The position numbers and the translations under genes are program-made. The notes beneath the pieces were generated by a model. It was not told the DNA's origin, did no database searches, and worked only from the letters and a program-made list of their open reading frames with translations. From an uncultured Flavobacteriaceae bacterium (GTDB lineage: Bacteria > Bacteroidota > Bacteroidia > Flavobacteriales > Flavobacteriaceae), in NCBI GenBank assembly GCA_947311635.1, contig CAMZLD010000048.1, positions 1 through 56,577 on the forward strand: a DNA stretch of 56,577 bases, written 5' to 3'. Of the stretch, positions 17,729-28,395 are shown piece by piece (positions within the stretch are counted from its first letter, which is position 1; each line of letters begins with the position of its first letter).

Positions 17729-18388
17729 TTATTTCTTATCTTCTATTTCTTCATACCCTTCTGGTACAGACATATCAAACTTTGCATCTGCTACAGAGGT
17801 TTCTTCAATTTTTGTGACATCCATTTTAATTACCATTGGCATGCCCATTTGCTCCATCGCAATCTCCATACTTAAAGGGTAACCTTTTAACTTATCACCA
17901 AACATTGCACTATTTTGAGTTGGGGCATTAATCTTATCTGTTACAAACATGGTCATTTTAACTTCTTTATCATCTTTTTTAACGACAACATCATACCCTT
18001 TACAATTGTAACCTAAAATTGTTTTGCTTTCACTTTTATCAGTAATTGTTACATTTTTCAAATCCTCTTCAGAAACTTCAATGGGTTTAATTTTATATTT
18101 TTTACCCATCGTAGGATTATTCATCATTACCATTATTTTCTTTACATCATTATCTACAATAGTTGTGTTTTCACCTGTCATTGGGTTAGACATCTCAGAT
18201 CTAGATTTATTGCCTTTAAAATATACAGTAAGTGCCATATCACCCATCATAGAAAGTGAAGCGTTTACTTGTGGATTATCACTAAACATTGACATTTTCA
18301 TGGTGATTACACCTTCTTTAACATCTTTTTGAGCATTTACAGAAATACTCATCATTGTAATTACAAATAGTAAAAATATTTTTTTCAT
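17729..18388 (-). CDS. DUF4412-type secreted protein
   Basis: 219 residues with a Sec signal peptide (FLLFVITMMSISVNA, cleavage before QKDVKEG). The mature part is Met-rich with beta-type segments: GVITMKMSMFSD, YFKGNKSRSEMSNPM, ILGYNCKGYDVVVK with a single Cys near residue 128, and MEIAMEQMGMPMVI. This matches my memory of DUF4412 proteins (signal, TKTILGY-C-KY motif), which are periplasmic or outer-membrane-facing in Bacteroidota. Function unknown. Apparently monocistronic, between two terminators. Confidence 0.75.
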   Translation of the reverse strand: MKKIFLLFVITMMSISVNAQKDVKEGVITMKMSMFSDNPQVNASLSMMGDMALTVYFKGNKSRSEMSNPMTGENTTIVDNDVKKIMVMMNNPTMGKKYKIKPIEVSEEDLKNVTITDKSESKTILGYNCKGYDVVVKKDDKEVKMTMFVTDKINAPTQNSAMFGDKLKGYPLSMEIAMEQMGMPMVIKMDVTKIEETSVADAKFDMSVPEGYEEIEDKK

Positions 18389-18468
18389 CTTTTAAATTTT
18401 GTTTAATTTTTGGCTAATATAGCGTTTTATTACCACTCAAAAACATTGCCAAGATTGTTTTAGTTCCT

Positions 18469-18516
18469 ATTTAAACTTAAAAAAGACCACAAAAGCGGTC
18501 TTTTTTAAGTTTAAAT
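18469..18516. terminator. Long-stem bidirectional terminator after mdh
   Basis: A perfect 20-bp stem (ATTTAAACTTAAAAAAGACC and its complement) with an 8-base loop ACAAAAGC. It ends 7 bases before the mdh stop and serves mdh on the minus strand. Confidence 0.8.
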
Positions 18517-18522
18517 CTTGAT

Positions 18523-19449
18523 TTATAAATCTAGCAAGCCATTTGTTTTTTTAACAGCAGCTGCACTTTCTTGCATTTTATCTTTTTCTGCTTGTGTTAG
18601 TTGGATCTTTACAATTTTTTCAATGCCGTTTTTTCCTAAGATTACAGGTACACCTATAGAGATGTCTTGTAAATCATATTCTCCTTCTAATAAAGTAGAA
18701 ACAGGAAACATTTTTTGTGCATCACTTGCTATAGCATGAACCATTCCAGAGACAGCTGCTCCTGGTGCGTACCAAGCAGATGTACCTAATAATCCTGTTA
18801 GTGTTGCACCACCAACTTTAGTGTCTGCAGCAACTTTTTCGAGTCTTTCTTCTGAAAGAAATTCGGTTACATTTACAGAATTTCTTGTTGCAAGTCTTGT
18901 TAAAGGAATCATTCCTTTATCACTATGCCCGCCAATAACCATACCGTCAATATCAGATATTGGCGCTCCTAAAGCTTCTGCCAATCGGTATTTAAAACGT
19001 GCAGAGTCTAAGGCTCCGCCCATACCAATGATTCTATTTTTAGCAATTCCTAAGGTTTTATGAACCAAATATGCCATGGTATCCATAGGGTTACTTACTA
19101 TAATAAAAATGGTGTTTGGAGAGTGTTCTAATAAACTAGAAGAAACCATTTTAACAATACCTGCATTGATGCCGATTAATTCTTCTCTTGTCATACCTGG
19201 TTTTCTTGGTATTCCAGAAGTTATTACACAGACATCACTATTTGCTGTTTTACTATAATCATTGGTGACACCTGTTATTTTTGTGTCGAATTTCAACAAA
19301 GAGGCTGTTTGCATTAAATCCATTGCTTTTCCTTCTGCAAAGCCTTCTTTAATGTCAAGAATGACAACTTCCGAAGCAAAATTACGTATGGCAATGTATT
19401 CTGCACAACTAGCACCTACTGCTCCTGCTCCAACTACTGTTACTTTCAT
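18523..19449 (-). CDS. mdh: Malate dehydrogenase
   Basis: NAD-dependent oxidation of malate to oxaloacetate in the TCA cycle; cytoplasmic. The N-terminal dinucleotide fold is VTVVGAGAVGAS, with an acidic VVILDI strand end indicating NAD preference. The active-site region has GMTREELIGINAGI, SNPMDTMAY, and the catalytic histidine in MVIGGHSDKGMIP. Its 308 residues match the LDH-like (MdhC) bacterial group. It lies third in the apparent direction gyrB, DUF6588 gene, mdh, with a strong terminator at its end. Confidence 0.96.
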   Translation of the reverse strand: MKVTVVGAGAVGASCAEYIAIRNFASEVVILDIKEGFAEGKAMDLMQTASLLKFDTKITGVTNDYSKTANSDVCVITSGIPRKPGMTREELIGINAGIVKMVSSSLLEHSPNTIFIIVSNPMDTMAYLVHKTLGIAKNRIIGMGGALDSARFKYRLAEALGAPISDIDGMVIGGHSDKGMIPLTRLATRNSVNVTEFLSEERLEKVAADTKVGGATLTGLLGTSAWYAPGAAVSGMVHAIASDAQKMFPVSTLLEGEYDLQDISIGVPVILGKNGIEKIVKIQLTQAEKDKMQESAAAVKKTNGLLDL

Positions 19450-19470
19450 ATTATTTATTATTATTTAAAT

Positions 19471-20517
19471 TTATCTAAAACTAAATGCAATACCTGCATT
19501 TAACGTATTATAATCTTGTATTGAATAATCTGCAAAAATTTTAAACCAAGCAATATTTAGACGTGCGCCAAGTGTTGCTTTTAGACCTTTATCTAGTTTA
19601 TAATCTATATCTATAGGGTCTACAATATTTACCGAAGAACCTGTTGGAACGCCTAGATTATCTTGAATGGTATAGGTATAGGTTCCTTTTACTTGTGTAC
19701 TTGCGTCACCACCTACATAACCCAAACCTGCATAAAAGTTAATGATTTTTAAATTTGCATTCGCCACTAACTGTATGGTATATGCGTTGATTTTAATGGT
19801 TGTTTCTTGATTGACACCTATAGTATTATCTTGTGGTGTGTATTTGGTAGTGGAAATTGTATAAGCGCCCAGAATTGATAAATCTATTACTGGTTCTTTT
19901 TCTGAATCTATAAAATGCTGTAATAAGTCGTGCTGTAATCCTACACCCATTAAATTAAATTGCACATCACTTCCTCCAACATTTGGTACAAAGCGCACTT
20001 TTATGTCTGTTTTTGTTGGCAACCCTACACCTACTTGAACCATTGGTGATGGTACTGCTGCAATGGGCAATTGATCGCCTATTCCGTCTAAGGTTTCAAA
20101 TGAAGGTAAAAATTCATTCGGAATAATGGCGCCTCCTGAAGTTCTGTTTTTTACAACAATTCTATCTGTAGACGTTGGTCCCATAACTGTTGGCAAATTG
20201 TTTGAAGCCGCTCCACTTTGCAATTCTAAAAATTGATAATCTGTATTTTTGAATACAAATGTTTTATCTGTATCTGGAACAAAAGAAGCGGTTGCATTGA
20301 TAGTGATATCGAACCCTAAAACTTTATGTGTTTTTCCTGAATGATACCATCCGCTATTTAAATTATAAATAAGTCCTTTAAAAACAGGTTGCAGGTAATT
20401 TCCTAAATAAATAGAAGCGTCTTCTTTACCTGCTGCAATAATATTTTCAATGTCTTGAGCCTGTATTTGGGTGTAACCAAAAACGAAACCTACTAGGAGA
20501 AAAACTATTTTTTTCAT
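19471..20517 (-). CDS. DUF6588-family putative outer-membrane protein
   Basis: 348 residues with a signal peptide (MKKIVFLLVGFVFGYTQIQAQ). The mature sequence alternates as expected for an outer-membrane beta-barrel and ends in an aromatic/basic strand (LNAGIAFSFR). Segments such as ASIYLGNYLQPVFKGLIYNLNSGWYHSGKTH fit DUF6588 (quoted here only in part: YLQPVFKGLIYNLNSGWY). The function is unknown. It is 21 bp upstream of mdh and 52 bp downstream of gyrB on the same strand; cotranscription with mdh is likely. Confidence 0.75.
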   Translation of the reverse strand: MKKIVFLLVGFVFGYTQIQAQDIENIIAAGKEDASIYLGNYLQPVFKGLIYNLNSGWYHSGKTHKVLGFDITINATASFVPDTDKTFVFKNTDYQFLELQSGAASNNLPTVMGPTSTDRIVVKNRTSGGAIIPNEFLPSFETLDGIGDQLPIAAVPSPMVQVGVGLPTKTDIKVRFVPNVGGSDVQFNLMGVGLQHDLLQHFIDSEKEPVIDLSILGAYTISTTKYTPQDNTIGVNQETTIKINAYTIQLVANANLKIINFYAGLGYVGGDASTQVKGTYTYTIQDNLGVPTGSSVNIVDPIDIDYKLDKGLKATLGARLNIAWFKIFADYSIQDYNTLNAGIAFSFR

Positions 20518-20569
20518 AAAATTAAATTGTGGTGCATTAAAGCTTAGGTTTTAAGAAGTCTAACGAAAA

Positions 20570-22516
<1,947 letters not shown>

Positions 22517-22549
22517 CTAGTCTTTAATTTTGGTCTTTTTCAAAGCAAA

Positions 22550-22557
22550 CAAATATA
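22550..22557 (-). promoter_or_regulatory. Candidate -7 box of gyrB
   Basis: TATATTTG on the minus strand, 40 bases before the gyrB ATG; no clear -33 TTTG at the expected spacing. Confidence 0.35.
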
Positions 22558-22656
22558 AGGATTTAGTCATCTTTTAACGTGTTTTTTTGAAAGAAAAACA
22601 ATTCAAGTTATTAACAATTTGTGTACAAATTTTATCATTAAAAGAGACTCTACATA

Positions 22657-22673
22657 CGTTAAAGTTCGTTAAA
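22657..22673 (+). promoter_or_regulatory. Tandem CGTTAAA site, candidate response-regulator operator
   Basis: CGTTAAA occurs twice with a 10-base period (CGTTAAAGTTCGTTAAA), one helical turn apart. It lies about 25-40 bases upstream of an AT-rich -7-like TATATATTAG and 80 bases upstream of the cysteine-tailed secreted protein. An inverted copy (TTTAACG) is at 22573. The spacing is typical of OmpR/CpxR-type binding sites; the regulator is unknown. Confidence 0.4.
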
Positions 22674-22751
22674 ACTACAATCTTTTTTAAACCTTTTTAT
22701 ATATTAGTAGTCTTAATGATTGAAATAAATTCTAAATAAAAATAAAACACC

Positions 22752-23180
22752 ATGAAAAAACTATGTAGCATCCTCTTAATTATGTTGTTTGTAAGTGTTG
22801 CATCTGCACAAAGCGGAGAAAAAGAGCAACTTTCTGCTAGTCAAATTGCAGAACTTCAAACTAAAAAAATGGAACTTTACCTTGACCTCACTAAAGAGCA
22901 GCGTCAAAAAATTTACGAAGTAAACAAAAAAAATGCTATTGCTAGAAAAAAGCAATCAGCAGCACGTAAAAAATTAATTGAAAATGACAAATCCTTATCT
23001 GCTGAAGAACGCTATGCTGCGCGAAGCAAAAGGTTAAATGCTCAAAAAAGAGCGAAAATGAATAAAAAAGGTGCTGCTTGCTATGGCAAAACTAGCACTT
23101 CTTGTGAAGGTAAATCTACTACTGCTTGTAAAGGTGAAAAAGGGCAGAAAAATTGTTGTGCTGGTAAGCTAAAAAAATAA
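22752..23180 (+). CDS. Secreted helical protein with cysteine-rich C-terminal tail
   Basis: 142 residues. Signal peptide MKKLCSILLIMLFVSVASA, then a charged helical region (residues 25-100) containing LTKEQRQKIYEVN, reminiscent of the LTxxQ motif of Spy/CpxP-like periplasmic proteins. The last 35 residues are Gly/Lys/Ser-rich with five cysteines (ACYGK, SCEGK, ACKGE, NCC), which could bind metal or be disulfide-linked. No family can be named with confidence. Solitary gene with a tandem-repeat element upstream and its own terminator. Function unknown; stress or metal handling is a guess. Confidence 0.7.
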   Translation: MKKLCSILLIMLFVSVASAQSGEKEQLSASQIAELQTKKMELYLDLTKEQRQKIYEVNKKNAIARKKQSAARKKLIENDKSLSAEERYAARSKRLNAQKRAKMNKKGAACYGKTSTSCEGKSTTACKGEKGQKNCCAGKLKK

Positions 23181-23197
23181 CAATCCAAATATAGTGC

Positions 23198-23239
23198 ATT
23201 AAAAAAGAGGCTGTCTTTGACAATCTCTTTTTTTTTAAT
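23198..23239. terminator. Bidirectional terminator
   Basis: AAAAAAGAG-GC-TGTC-TTT-GACA-AT-CTCTTTTTTTTT between the convergent cysteine-tail gene and the glucosaminidase gene. The T-tract overlaps the stop of the minus-strand gene. Confidence 0.75.
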
Positions 23240-24095
23240 GCAATCTCAATACTTGCCCAATACTAATTGTTGTATTTTCAAGTTTGTTAATCTGTTTTAA
23301 ATCAGCTATGTCAATTCCATATTTTTTACTAATAGAATACAAGGTGTCACCTTTAACAACAGTATGCACTGAAACCGTTTCTATTACTTTATTAGATAAC
23401 TTTTGGTAATTATTACTTGCTAAAACTTGATTATCGTATTGATATAATTTAAATTCTTCTATTAAATTGATGAGTTTTTGCGGATACCTTGGATCTGTAG
23501 CATAACCTGCTTTTCGCAAACCTTTTGCCCAAGCTTTGTAATCATTTTTTGGCAGCTTAAATAAACCTGCATAACGTTTCCTTTGTGATAAGAATAAAGA
23601 ATGGTCTCTAAATGAATATATTGGATTTTTATACTTTCGAAAGCATTCTCCTTTTGCATCATCATCATGATACACTTTTTCTCCTAACCATCCTTTATGA
23701 CATTTTACTCCAAAATGATTGTTAGATTTTTCCGAAAGTTCACTTCTACCTGCTCCTGACTCTAGTAATCCTTGTGCTAATGTAATACTTGCAGGAATGT
23801 GATAATCTCGCATTTCTTGCATGGCTATTGCTTTATATTTTGAAATATAATTTTCTTTTGCATTGGCATAAGTCATTTTCTTCGGAATAACTTTCTTTGG
23901 TTGCGCTTCTTTTTGAATATCATGCTCAACCACAACTTCCTTTTTAGTTAAAGTATCTTCTGGATGGTCTATAATAGATTTTTCTACTTTTGGTGCTTGC
24001 CTTTGCGATACCGTTCTCGATTTTTTTCTTGCGCCGCAACTAGTCAATAGTATGATAAGTGAAAATACTACTATAAATTTATATTCTTTAAACAT
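23235..24095 (-). CDS. Glucosaminidase-domain (GH73) LysM lipoprotein
   Basis: 286 residues. Lipoprotein signal with lipobox LTSC at about residue 19. After a Lys/Pro-rich linker, residues 75-225 form a beta-N-acetylglucosaminidase (FlgJ/GH73-like) domain: IPASITLAQGLLESGAGRSE with the expected catalytic Glu, NNHFGVKCHKGWLG, YATDPRYPQKL. A single LysM domain ends the protein (HTVVKGDTLYSISKKYG). Likely cleaves peptidoglycan glycan strands at the envelope. The gene is 11 bp downstream of the PLP-enzyme gene on the same strand. Confidence 0.88.
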   Translation of the reverse strand: MFKEYKFIVVFSLIILLTSCGARKKSRTVSQRQAPKVEKSIIDHPEDTLTKKEVVVEHDIQKEAQPKKVIPKKMTYANAKENYISKYKAIAMQEMRDYHIPASITLAQGLLESGAGRSELSEKSNNHFGVKCHKGWLGEKVYHDDDAKGECFRKYKNPIYSFRDHSLFLSQRKRYAGLFKLPKNDYKAWAKGLRKAGYATDPRYPQKLINLIEEFKLYQYDNQVLASNNYQKLSNKVIETVSVHTVVKGDTLYSISKKYGIDIADLKQINKLENTTISIGQVLRLH

Positions 24096-24106
24096 GAATA
24101 AGTGTT

Positions 24107-24958
24107 TTATTTTTTTTTTAGTAATTGTTGGTTAATGCCTTGAATGCCTTGAATACCTCCTGTATGAATTGCCAATACTTTTTTATCATTAAAATACCCT
24201 TTTGAAAATAAATCTTGTATTCCAAAGACCATCTTGGCATTATATATGGGATCTAACAAAACCTTATATTGCTGCTTAAAAGCATTGATAAAAGTAATCA
24301 AATCATCGGTTACTTTTGCAAAACCTCCAAAATGATAATCTAATTGTAAAAACCAAGCGCTTTGATTGTTTGTATAGGTTGCTATTTCGTTTTCTAAAAA
24401 GTCTCCTTTTAAGGCAGGAAAACCTATTATTTTTTGGTATCTTTCTGCTGTATTGATAATACCAGAAATTGTACCTCCTGTTCCTACAGGAACGCAAATA
24501 ATATCAAATTTTTTGGTTTGTTGATTCAAAATTTCTTGGCATCCTTTTACTGCAAGCGCATTGGTTCCTCCTTCTGGTATTTCATAATAGTTTCCGAAGG
24601 AATTACCAAAACGTTGTAAAAAATTTTTGTTATGCTTATTTCTATACATTTCTCTAGAAACAAATTCAAAATGCATACCATTTTGGGCTGCTAGACGTAA
24701 TGTTGGGTTGGTTGCTAGTGTTTTTTCTAAATCGTTTCCTAATTCATCGCCTCTTATAATTCCAACGGTCTTAAATCCTTGTTCTTTTCCGAAGGCAGCC
24801 GTTGCTGCTATATGGTTAGAAAAAGCACCTCCATAAGTAACTATGGTGTCACTACCCTTTCGTTTTGCTTCTAACAAATTATAGCGCATTTTGTAAAGCT
24901 TATTGCTTTGTATTTCTAAAATAGAAAATTGCGCATGTATTTGTGTTTGTTTAAACAT
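24107..24958 (-). CDS. D-cysteine desulfhydrase / ACC-deaminase-like PLP enzyme
   Basis: 283 residues of the fold II PLP family: TYGGAFSNHIAATAA phosphate/substrate loop, IPEGGTNALAVKGC, PVGTGGTISGII for the cofactor phosphate, and TGGIQGIQG near the end. The family N-terminus normally has a KREDL-HP-SGNK motif; here it is shortened to LEIQSNKLYKMRYNL, keeping the probable PLP lysine (SNK, about residue 19) but losing the RED segment. It may therefore be altered in activity. The start overlaps the ABC-F stop by 8 bp, implying translational coupling. The substrate cannot be determined. Confidence 0.78.
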   Translation of the reverse strand: MFKQTQIHAQFSILEIQSNKLYKMRYNLLEAKRKGSDTIVTYGGAFSNHIAATAAFGKEQGFKTVGIIRGDELGNDLEKTLATNPTLRLAAQNGMHFEFVSREMYRNKHNKNFLQRFGNSFGNYYEIPEGGTNALAVKGCQEILNQQTKKFDIICVPVGTGGTISGIINTAERYQKIIGFPALKGDFLENEIATYTNNQSAWFLQLDYHFGGFAKVTDDLITFINAFKQQYKVLLDPIYNAKMVFGIQDLFSKGYFNDKKVLAIHTGGIQGIQGINQQLLKKK

Positions 24959-26873
24959 TTATGGCATCTATGGCTTCTTGTTGGGTTTCCCAATCTTGCA
25001 TAAGATCTTCTAAATCTTGTTTCTTTTTTTGGTATGTTTCAAAAAAGGTTGGGTTGCTTGTTGTTTGATCATAATTTTCTGAAAGCTGTGCGTCTAAATC
25101 AATTATTTCTTTTTCTATTTTTGAAATTTTCGATTCGATATTACTTAACTTATTTTGCAACTTTTTAATGCGCTTTTCTGCTTCTCTAGAAGTTGCGTAA
25201 TCATTATTATTTGAAGTGTCTTTTTGCTTTGCAACTACGGTTCTTTTTTCTGCTTCTCGTAAATTTTCTAATTGGTGTTGTTCTAAAAAATAATCAATGT
25301 CGCCTAGATATTCTTTAATTATTTTGTCTTTAAATCCGTAAACGGTTGTTGTTAAGCCTTGTAAAAAATCACGATCATGAGATACAACAATCAAGGTGCC
25401 TTGAAACTGCTTTAGTGCTTTTTTTAGCACATTTTTAGATGCAATATCCAAGTGGTTTGTTGGCTCATCCATAACCAAGACGTTGAAGGGTGCTAATAAT
25501 AGTTTGCACAATGCCAATCTGTTTCGTTCTCCTCCTGATAGTACTTTGGCTTTTTTATCAACATCATCACCTCTAAACAAAAAAGCACCTAACATGTCTC
25601 TTACACGCGCTCTGTTTCCGTCAGTTGCGGCATCTTCCATAATTTGAAGCACTGTTTTTTCTCCGTCTAAATGTTCTGACTGGTTTTGTGCAAAGTAGCC
25701 AATTTGGACATTGTGCCCTAGTTTTAGGTTTCCGTCAAAAGGGATTTCACCAACAATCATCTTTGCAAGGGTAGATTTACCTTGTCCGTTCTGACCAACA
25801 AAAGCAATTTTACTGTTTCGTTCAATTAACAGGTTCACATTTTCTAATACTTGATGGTCTCCGTAGCGTTTGCCAACATGCGTTGCTTCTACAATAATTT
25901 TTCCTGGATCTTTAGAGAGGTTAAACCGAATATTCATGACTGCATTGTCTTCTTGATCTACCTCTATGCGCTGTACTTTATCTAATTTTTTTATGAGCGA
26001 CTGTGCCATGGATGCTTTATTGGCTTTGGCTCTAAATTTTTCGATAAGCATTTCTGTATGCTTGATTTCTTTTTCTTGATTTTTTTGGGCTTGTTGTTGT
26101 TTTTCTCTTATTTCATTCCGTAGTAATAAATATTGCGAGTATGGTTTTTTATAATCATAAATCTGACCTAAAGAAATCTCAATGGTACGATTGGTAACAT
26201 TATCTAAAAACATTTTATCATGCGAGACAAGCACCACTGCGCCTGAATAATTTTTTAAAAAAGTTTCTAACCAAATAATAGACTCTATGTCTAAATGGTT
26301 GGTGGGCTCATCTAATAACAAAATATCATTTTTTTGTAATAATAATTTTGCCAATTCAATACGCATTCTCCAGCCTCCAGAAAAAGTATCTGTTATTTTT
26401 TCAAAATCTTCTCTTTGAAAACCGAGACCTTGTAAGATTTTCTCGGTATCTCCTTGGTAATTATAACCTCCTATGAGCTCAAATCTATGAGTAAATTCAT
26501 TTAAATCTACCATGAGTTGGTGGTAATACGCACTTTCGTAATCTGTTCTTTCTGCTAATTCTACATTAATCTGTTCTAGCTTAGCTTCTATTTCTTTTAT
26601 TTCTGTAAAGGCTTGATACGCTTCCTCTAAAATAGTTCTACCTTTTACAAAATCTATATCTTGTTTTAAAAAGCCAATGGTTACTTCTTTATCAAAAGCT
26701 ATGGTGCCTGCATCGTACTCTTGCTCTTTTGAAATGATTTTAAGCAAGGTGGATTTTCCTGCGCCATTTTTTCCTATTAATCCAATTCTATCACCGGCAT
26801 TTAACTTAAATGTAATACCAGAAAAAAGATCTTCTCCTTGAAAAGAAACGGTAATATTGTGTGCGTTTAGCAT
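24951..26873 (-). CDS. ABC-F family ribosome-associated ATPase
   Basis: 640 residues with two ABC domains and no membrane segments. Domain 1: Walker A GKNGAGKST near residue 38, signature SGGWRMR, Walker B LLLDEPTNHLD. Domain 2: GQNGQGKST, LSGGERNRLALC, MDEPTNHLD. The inter-domain linker (about residues 245-310) is the charged P-site tRNA interaction motif region, and the C-terminus is a coiled coil (residues 555-635). Family members act on translating ribosomes. The subtype (Uup/YdiF-like) cannot be fixed by eye. Confidence 0.9.
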   Translation of the reverse strand: MLNAHNITVSFQGEDLFSGITFKLNAGDRIGLIGKNGAGKSTLLKIISKEQEYDAGTIAFDKEVTIGFLKQDIDFVKGRTILEEAYQAFTEIKEIEAKLEQINVELAERTDYESAYYHQLMVDLNEFTHRFELIGGYNYQGDTEKILQGLGFQREDFEKITDTFSGGWRMRIELAKLLLQKNDILLLDEPTNHLDIESIIWLETFLKNYSGAVVLVSHDKMFLDNVTNRTIEISLGQIYDYKKPYSQYLLLRNEIREKQQQAQKNQEKEIKHTEMLIEKFRAKANKASMAQSLIKKLDKVQRIEVDQEDNAVMNIRFNLSKDPGKIIVEATHVGKRYGDHQVLENVNLLIERNSKIAFVGQNGQGKSTLAKMIVGEIPFDGNLKLGHNVQIGYFAQNQSEHLDGEKTVLQIMEDAATDGNRARVRDMLGAFLFRGDDVDKKAKVLSGGERNRLALCKLLLAPFNVLVMDEPTNHLDIASKNVLKKALKQFQGTLIVVSHDRDFLQGLTTTVYGFKDKIIKEYLGDIDYFLEQHQLENLREAEKRTVVAKQKDTSNNNDYATSREAEKRIKKLQNKLSNIESKISKIEKEIIDLDAQLSENYDQTTSNPTFFETYQKKKQDLEDLMQDWETQQEAIDAINV

Positions 26874-26954
26874 AGATTGTTACACTTGTTACAAAGCCAT
26901 TCAAAAAAATGACTTATTTTTGAAAATTATTAGTTGCAAAAATACGTAAATTAT

Positions 26955-27335
26955 ATGTTTAAAAAAGGTTCTCTTTTATATAGTCTGTTTAACAATAAAT
27001 GTCCGCGTTGTCAAGAAGGTGATTTTTATACAGATCCTAACCCTTTTCACTTAAAAAATTCTTTAAAGATGCATGAAGAATGCTCGCATTGTAAATTAAA
27101 ATACATGAAAGAGCCTGCTTTTTTTTATGGCGCCATGTATGTTAATTACGGTATTACTGTTGCTGAGGGTGTTGCCACTTTTATTATTACGTATCTTTTG
27201 GGCTTAACAATTGCACAATCTTTTATTGCAATTATTGCAGTGGTTGTTTTATTAACACCCATTAACTTAAAAATAGCGCGCTTGTTATGGATTAATTTCT
27301 TTGAAAATTACGATAAAAAATATAGTAAAGATTAA
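26955..27335 (+). CDS. DUF983 zinc-ribbon membrane protein
   Basis: 126 residues from the ATG; the track start (TTG, seven codons earlier) is less likely. The N-terminal half has two CxxC pairs (CPRCQEGDFY and CSHCKLKYM) likely to bind zinc; the C-terminal half has two membrane segments (ITVAEGVATFIITYLLG and FIAIIAVVVLLTPI). This layout, with PAFFYGAMYVNYG between, is typical of DUF983. Function unknown. It stands alone between two divergent or convergent neighbours. Confidence 0.85.
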   Translation: MFKKGSLLYSLFNNKCPRCQEGDFYTDPNPFHLKNSLKMHEECSHCKLKYMKEPAFFYGAMYVNYGITVAEGVATFIITYLLGLTIAQSFIAIIAVVVLLTPINLKIARLLWINFFENYDKKYSKD

Positions 27336-27339
27336 TTTT

Positions 27340-28383
27340 TTAATTTTCAAATCTATTTATTGACACTTCTTTGTCTAGTGGTTTTTGATGTTCTAAATAG
27401 TGATACAATGCTTTTGCCATACTAGGTGCAATAAGTACACCTCTTGTACCCAAACCATTTAACACCGCTAATTGTTTATGTGCTTTATGCACACCAATTA
27501 ACGGTCTTCTGTCTTTAACTGTTGGCCGAATACCTGCATGTTGATCTACTACGGTGTAAGGTGCTGTTAAAAATGTATCTAATTTCTTTATGAGTTCTTG
27601 TTTACCTGCTTCGGAAGGTGTAGAGGTTTTGTCTGTCCAATTGAAAGTAGCTCCGACTTTAAAATATCCGTTGCCTAGAGGCAACATAAAAACAGCCGAC
27701 TTTAATAAAAAATTAATAGCAACATCTGGTGCATAAATGGTTAGTAATTCTCCTTTTGATTCTTGCAATGGTAAGTGATTAAAAAAAGGATTTTGCTTGA
27801 TTCCAAAACCTTCACAAAAAACAATCTGTTTGGCAAAAATCCCTTTATACAACAACCCTTCTTCAAGAAATTCGATAGCTGAATAATCAAAGGTTTTAAA
27901 ATAAATTTGTTTTTTTTTGACTAAAAAAGTAGTGTAATCACTTAATAGATGCGCCACATCAATTTTACCTGTATGCTGTAATTTTCCATAACCAAAAGGT
28001 GCTTTTATTCCGTTGTGATTTTCTGAAATAATTTCAGGAATCATATAATAATCATTCACTGGTTTGTCTGCGGCAACTGCCCAATTGTTTTGTTCTTCGA
28101 TGGAATTAAAAAGGCGGTAAATATTAATATCTGATTGATACTTATTAGATAATATTTTTGCTAATTCTGCATAAAAAGGCTTTGCAATTTCTATTTGTTG
28201 GTGCGCTTTCCAAACGGGTGTAAATCGTTTTAATACAATAGGGTTATAAATACCTCCCGCTACTTTAGAAGCTTGTTGAGAATTGTTTTCAAACAACACA
28301 AAGCTTTTGTGATGTTTAGAAAGTTCATGAGAAAAAGCCAAACCTGCGAGTCCTAGCCCTACAATTATATAATCTACTTGCAT
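27340..28383 (-). CDS. FAD-dependent oxidoreductase (DAO family)
   Basis: 347 residues. FAD-binding Rossmann motif at the N-terminus (VDYIIVGLGLAGLAFSHEL) followed by the second FAD contact (VAGGIYNPIVLKRF) and, near the C-terminus, IRPTVKDRRPLIGVH and LNGLGTRGVLIAPSMA, as in D-amino-acid-oxidase/glycine-oxidase-like and MnmC-C-like enzymes. The substrate is not evident. A TATCTTTG box ends 4 bases before the ATG, suggesting a leaderless transcript. Confidence 0.85.
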   Translation of the reverse strand: MQVDYIIVGLGLAGLAFSHELSKHHKSFVLFENNSQQASKVAGGIYNPIVLKRFTPVWKAHQQIEIAKPFYAELAKILSNKYQSDINIYRLFNSIEEQNNWAVAADKPVNDYYMIPEIISENHNGIKAPFGYGKLQHTGKIDVAHLLSDYTTFLVKKKQIYFKTFDYSAIEFLEEGLLYKGIFAKQIVFCEGFGIKQNPFFNHLPLQESKGELLTIYAPDVAINFLLKSAVFMLPLGNGYFKVGATFNWTDKTSTPSEAGKQELIKKLDTFLTAPYTVVDQHAGIRPTVKDRRPLIGVHKAHKQLAVLNGLGTRGVLIAPSMAKALYHYLEHQKPLDKEVSINRFEN

Positions 28384-28387
28384 ACTG

Positions 28388-28395
28388 CAAAGATA
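28388..28395 (-). promoter_or_regulatory. -7 box abutting the FAD-oxidoreductase start codon
   Basis: TATCTTTG on the minus strand, with only CAGT between it and the ATG. No clear -33 TTTG. Transcription would begin at or next to the start codon. Confidence 0.5.
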
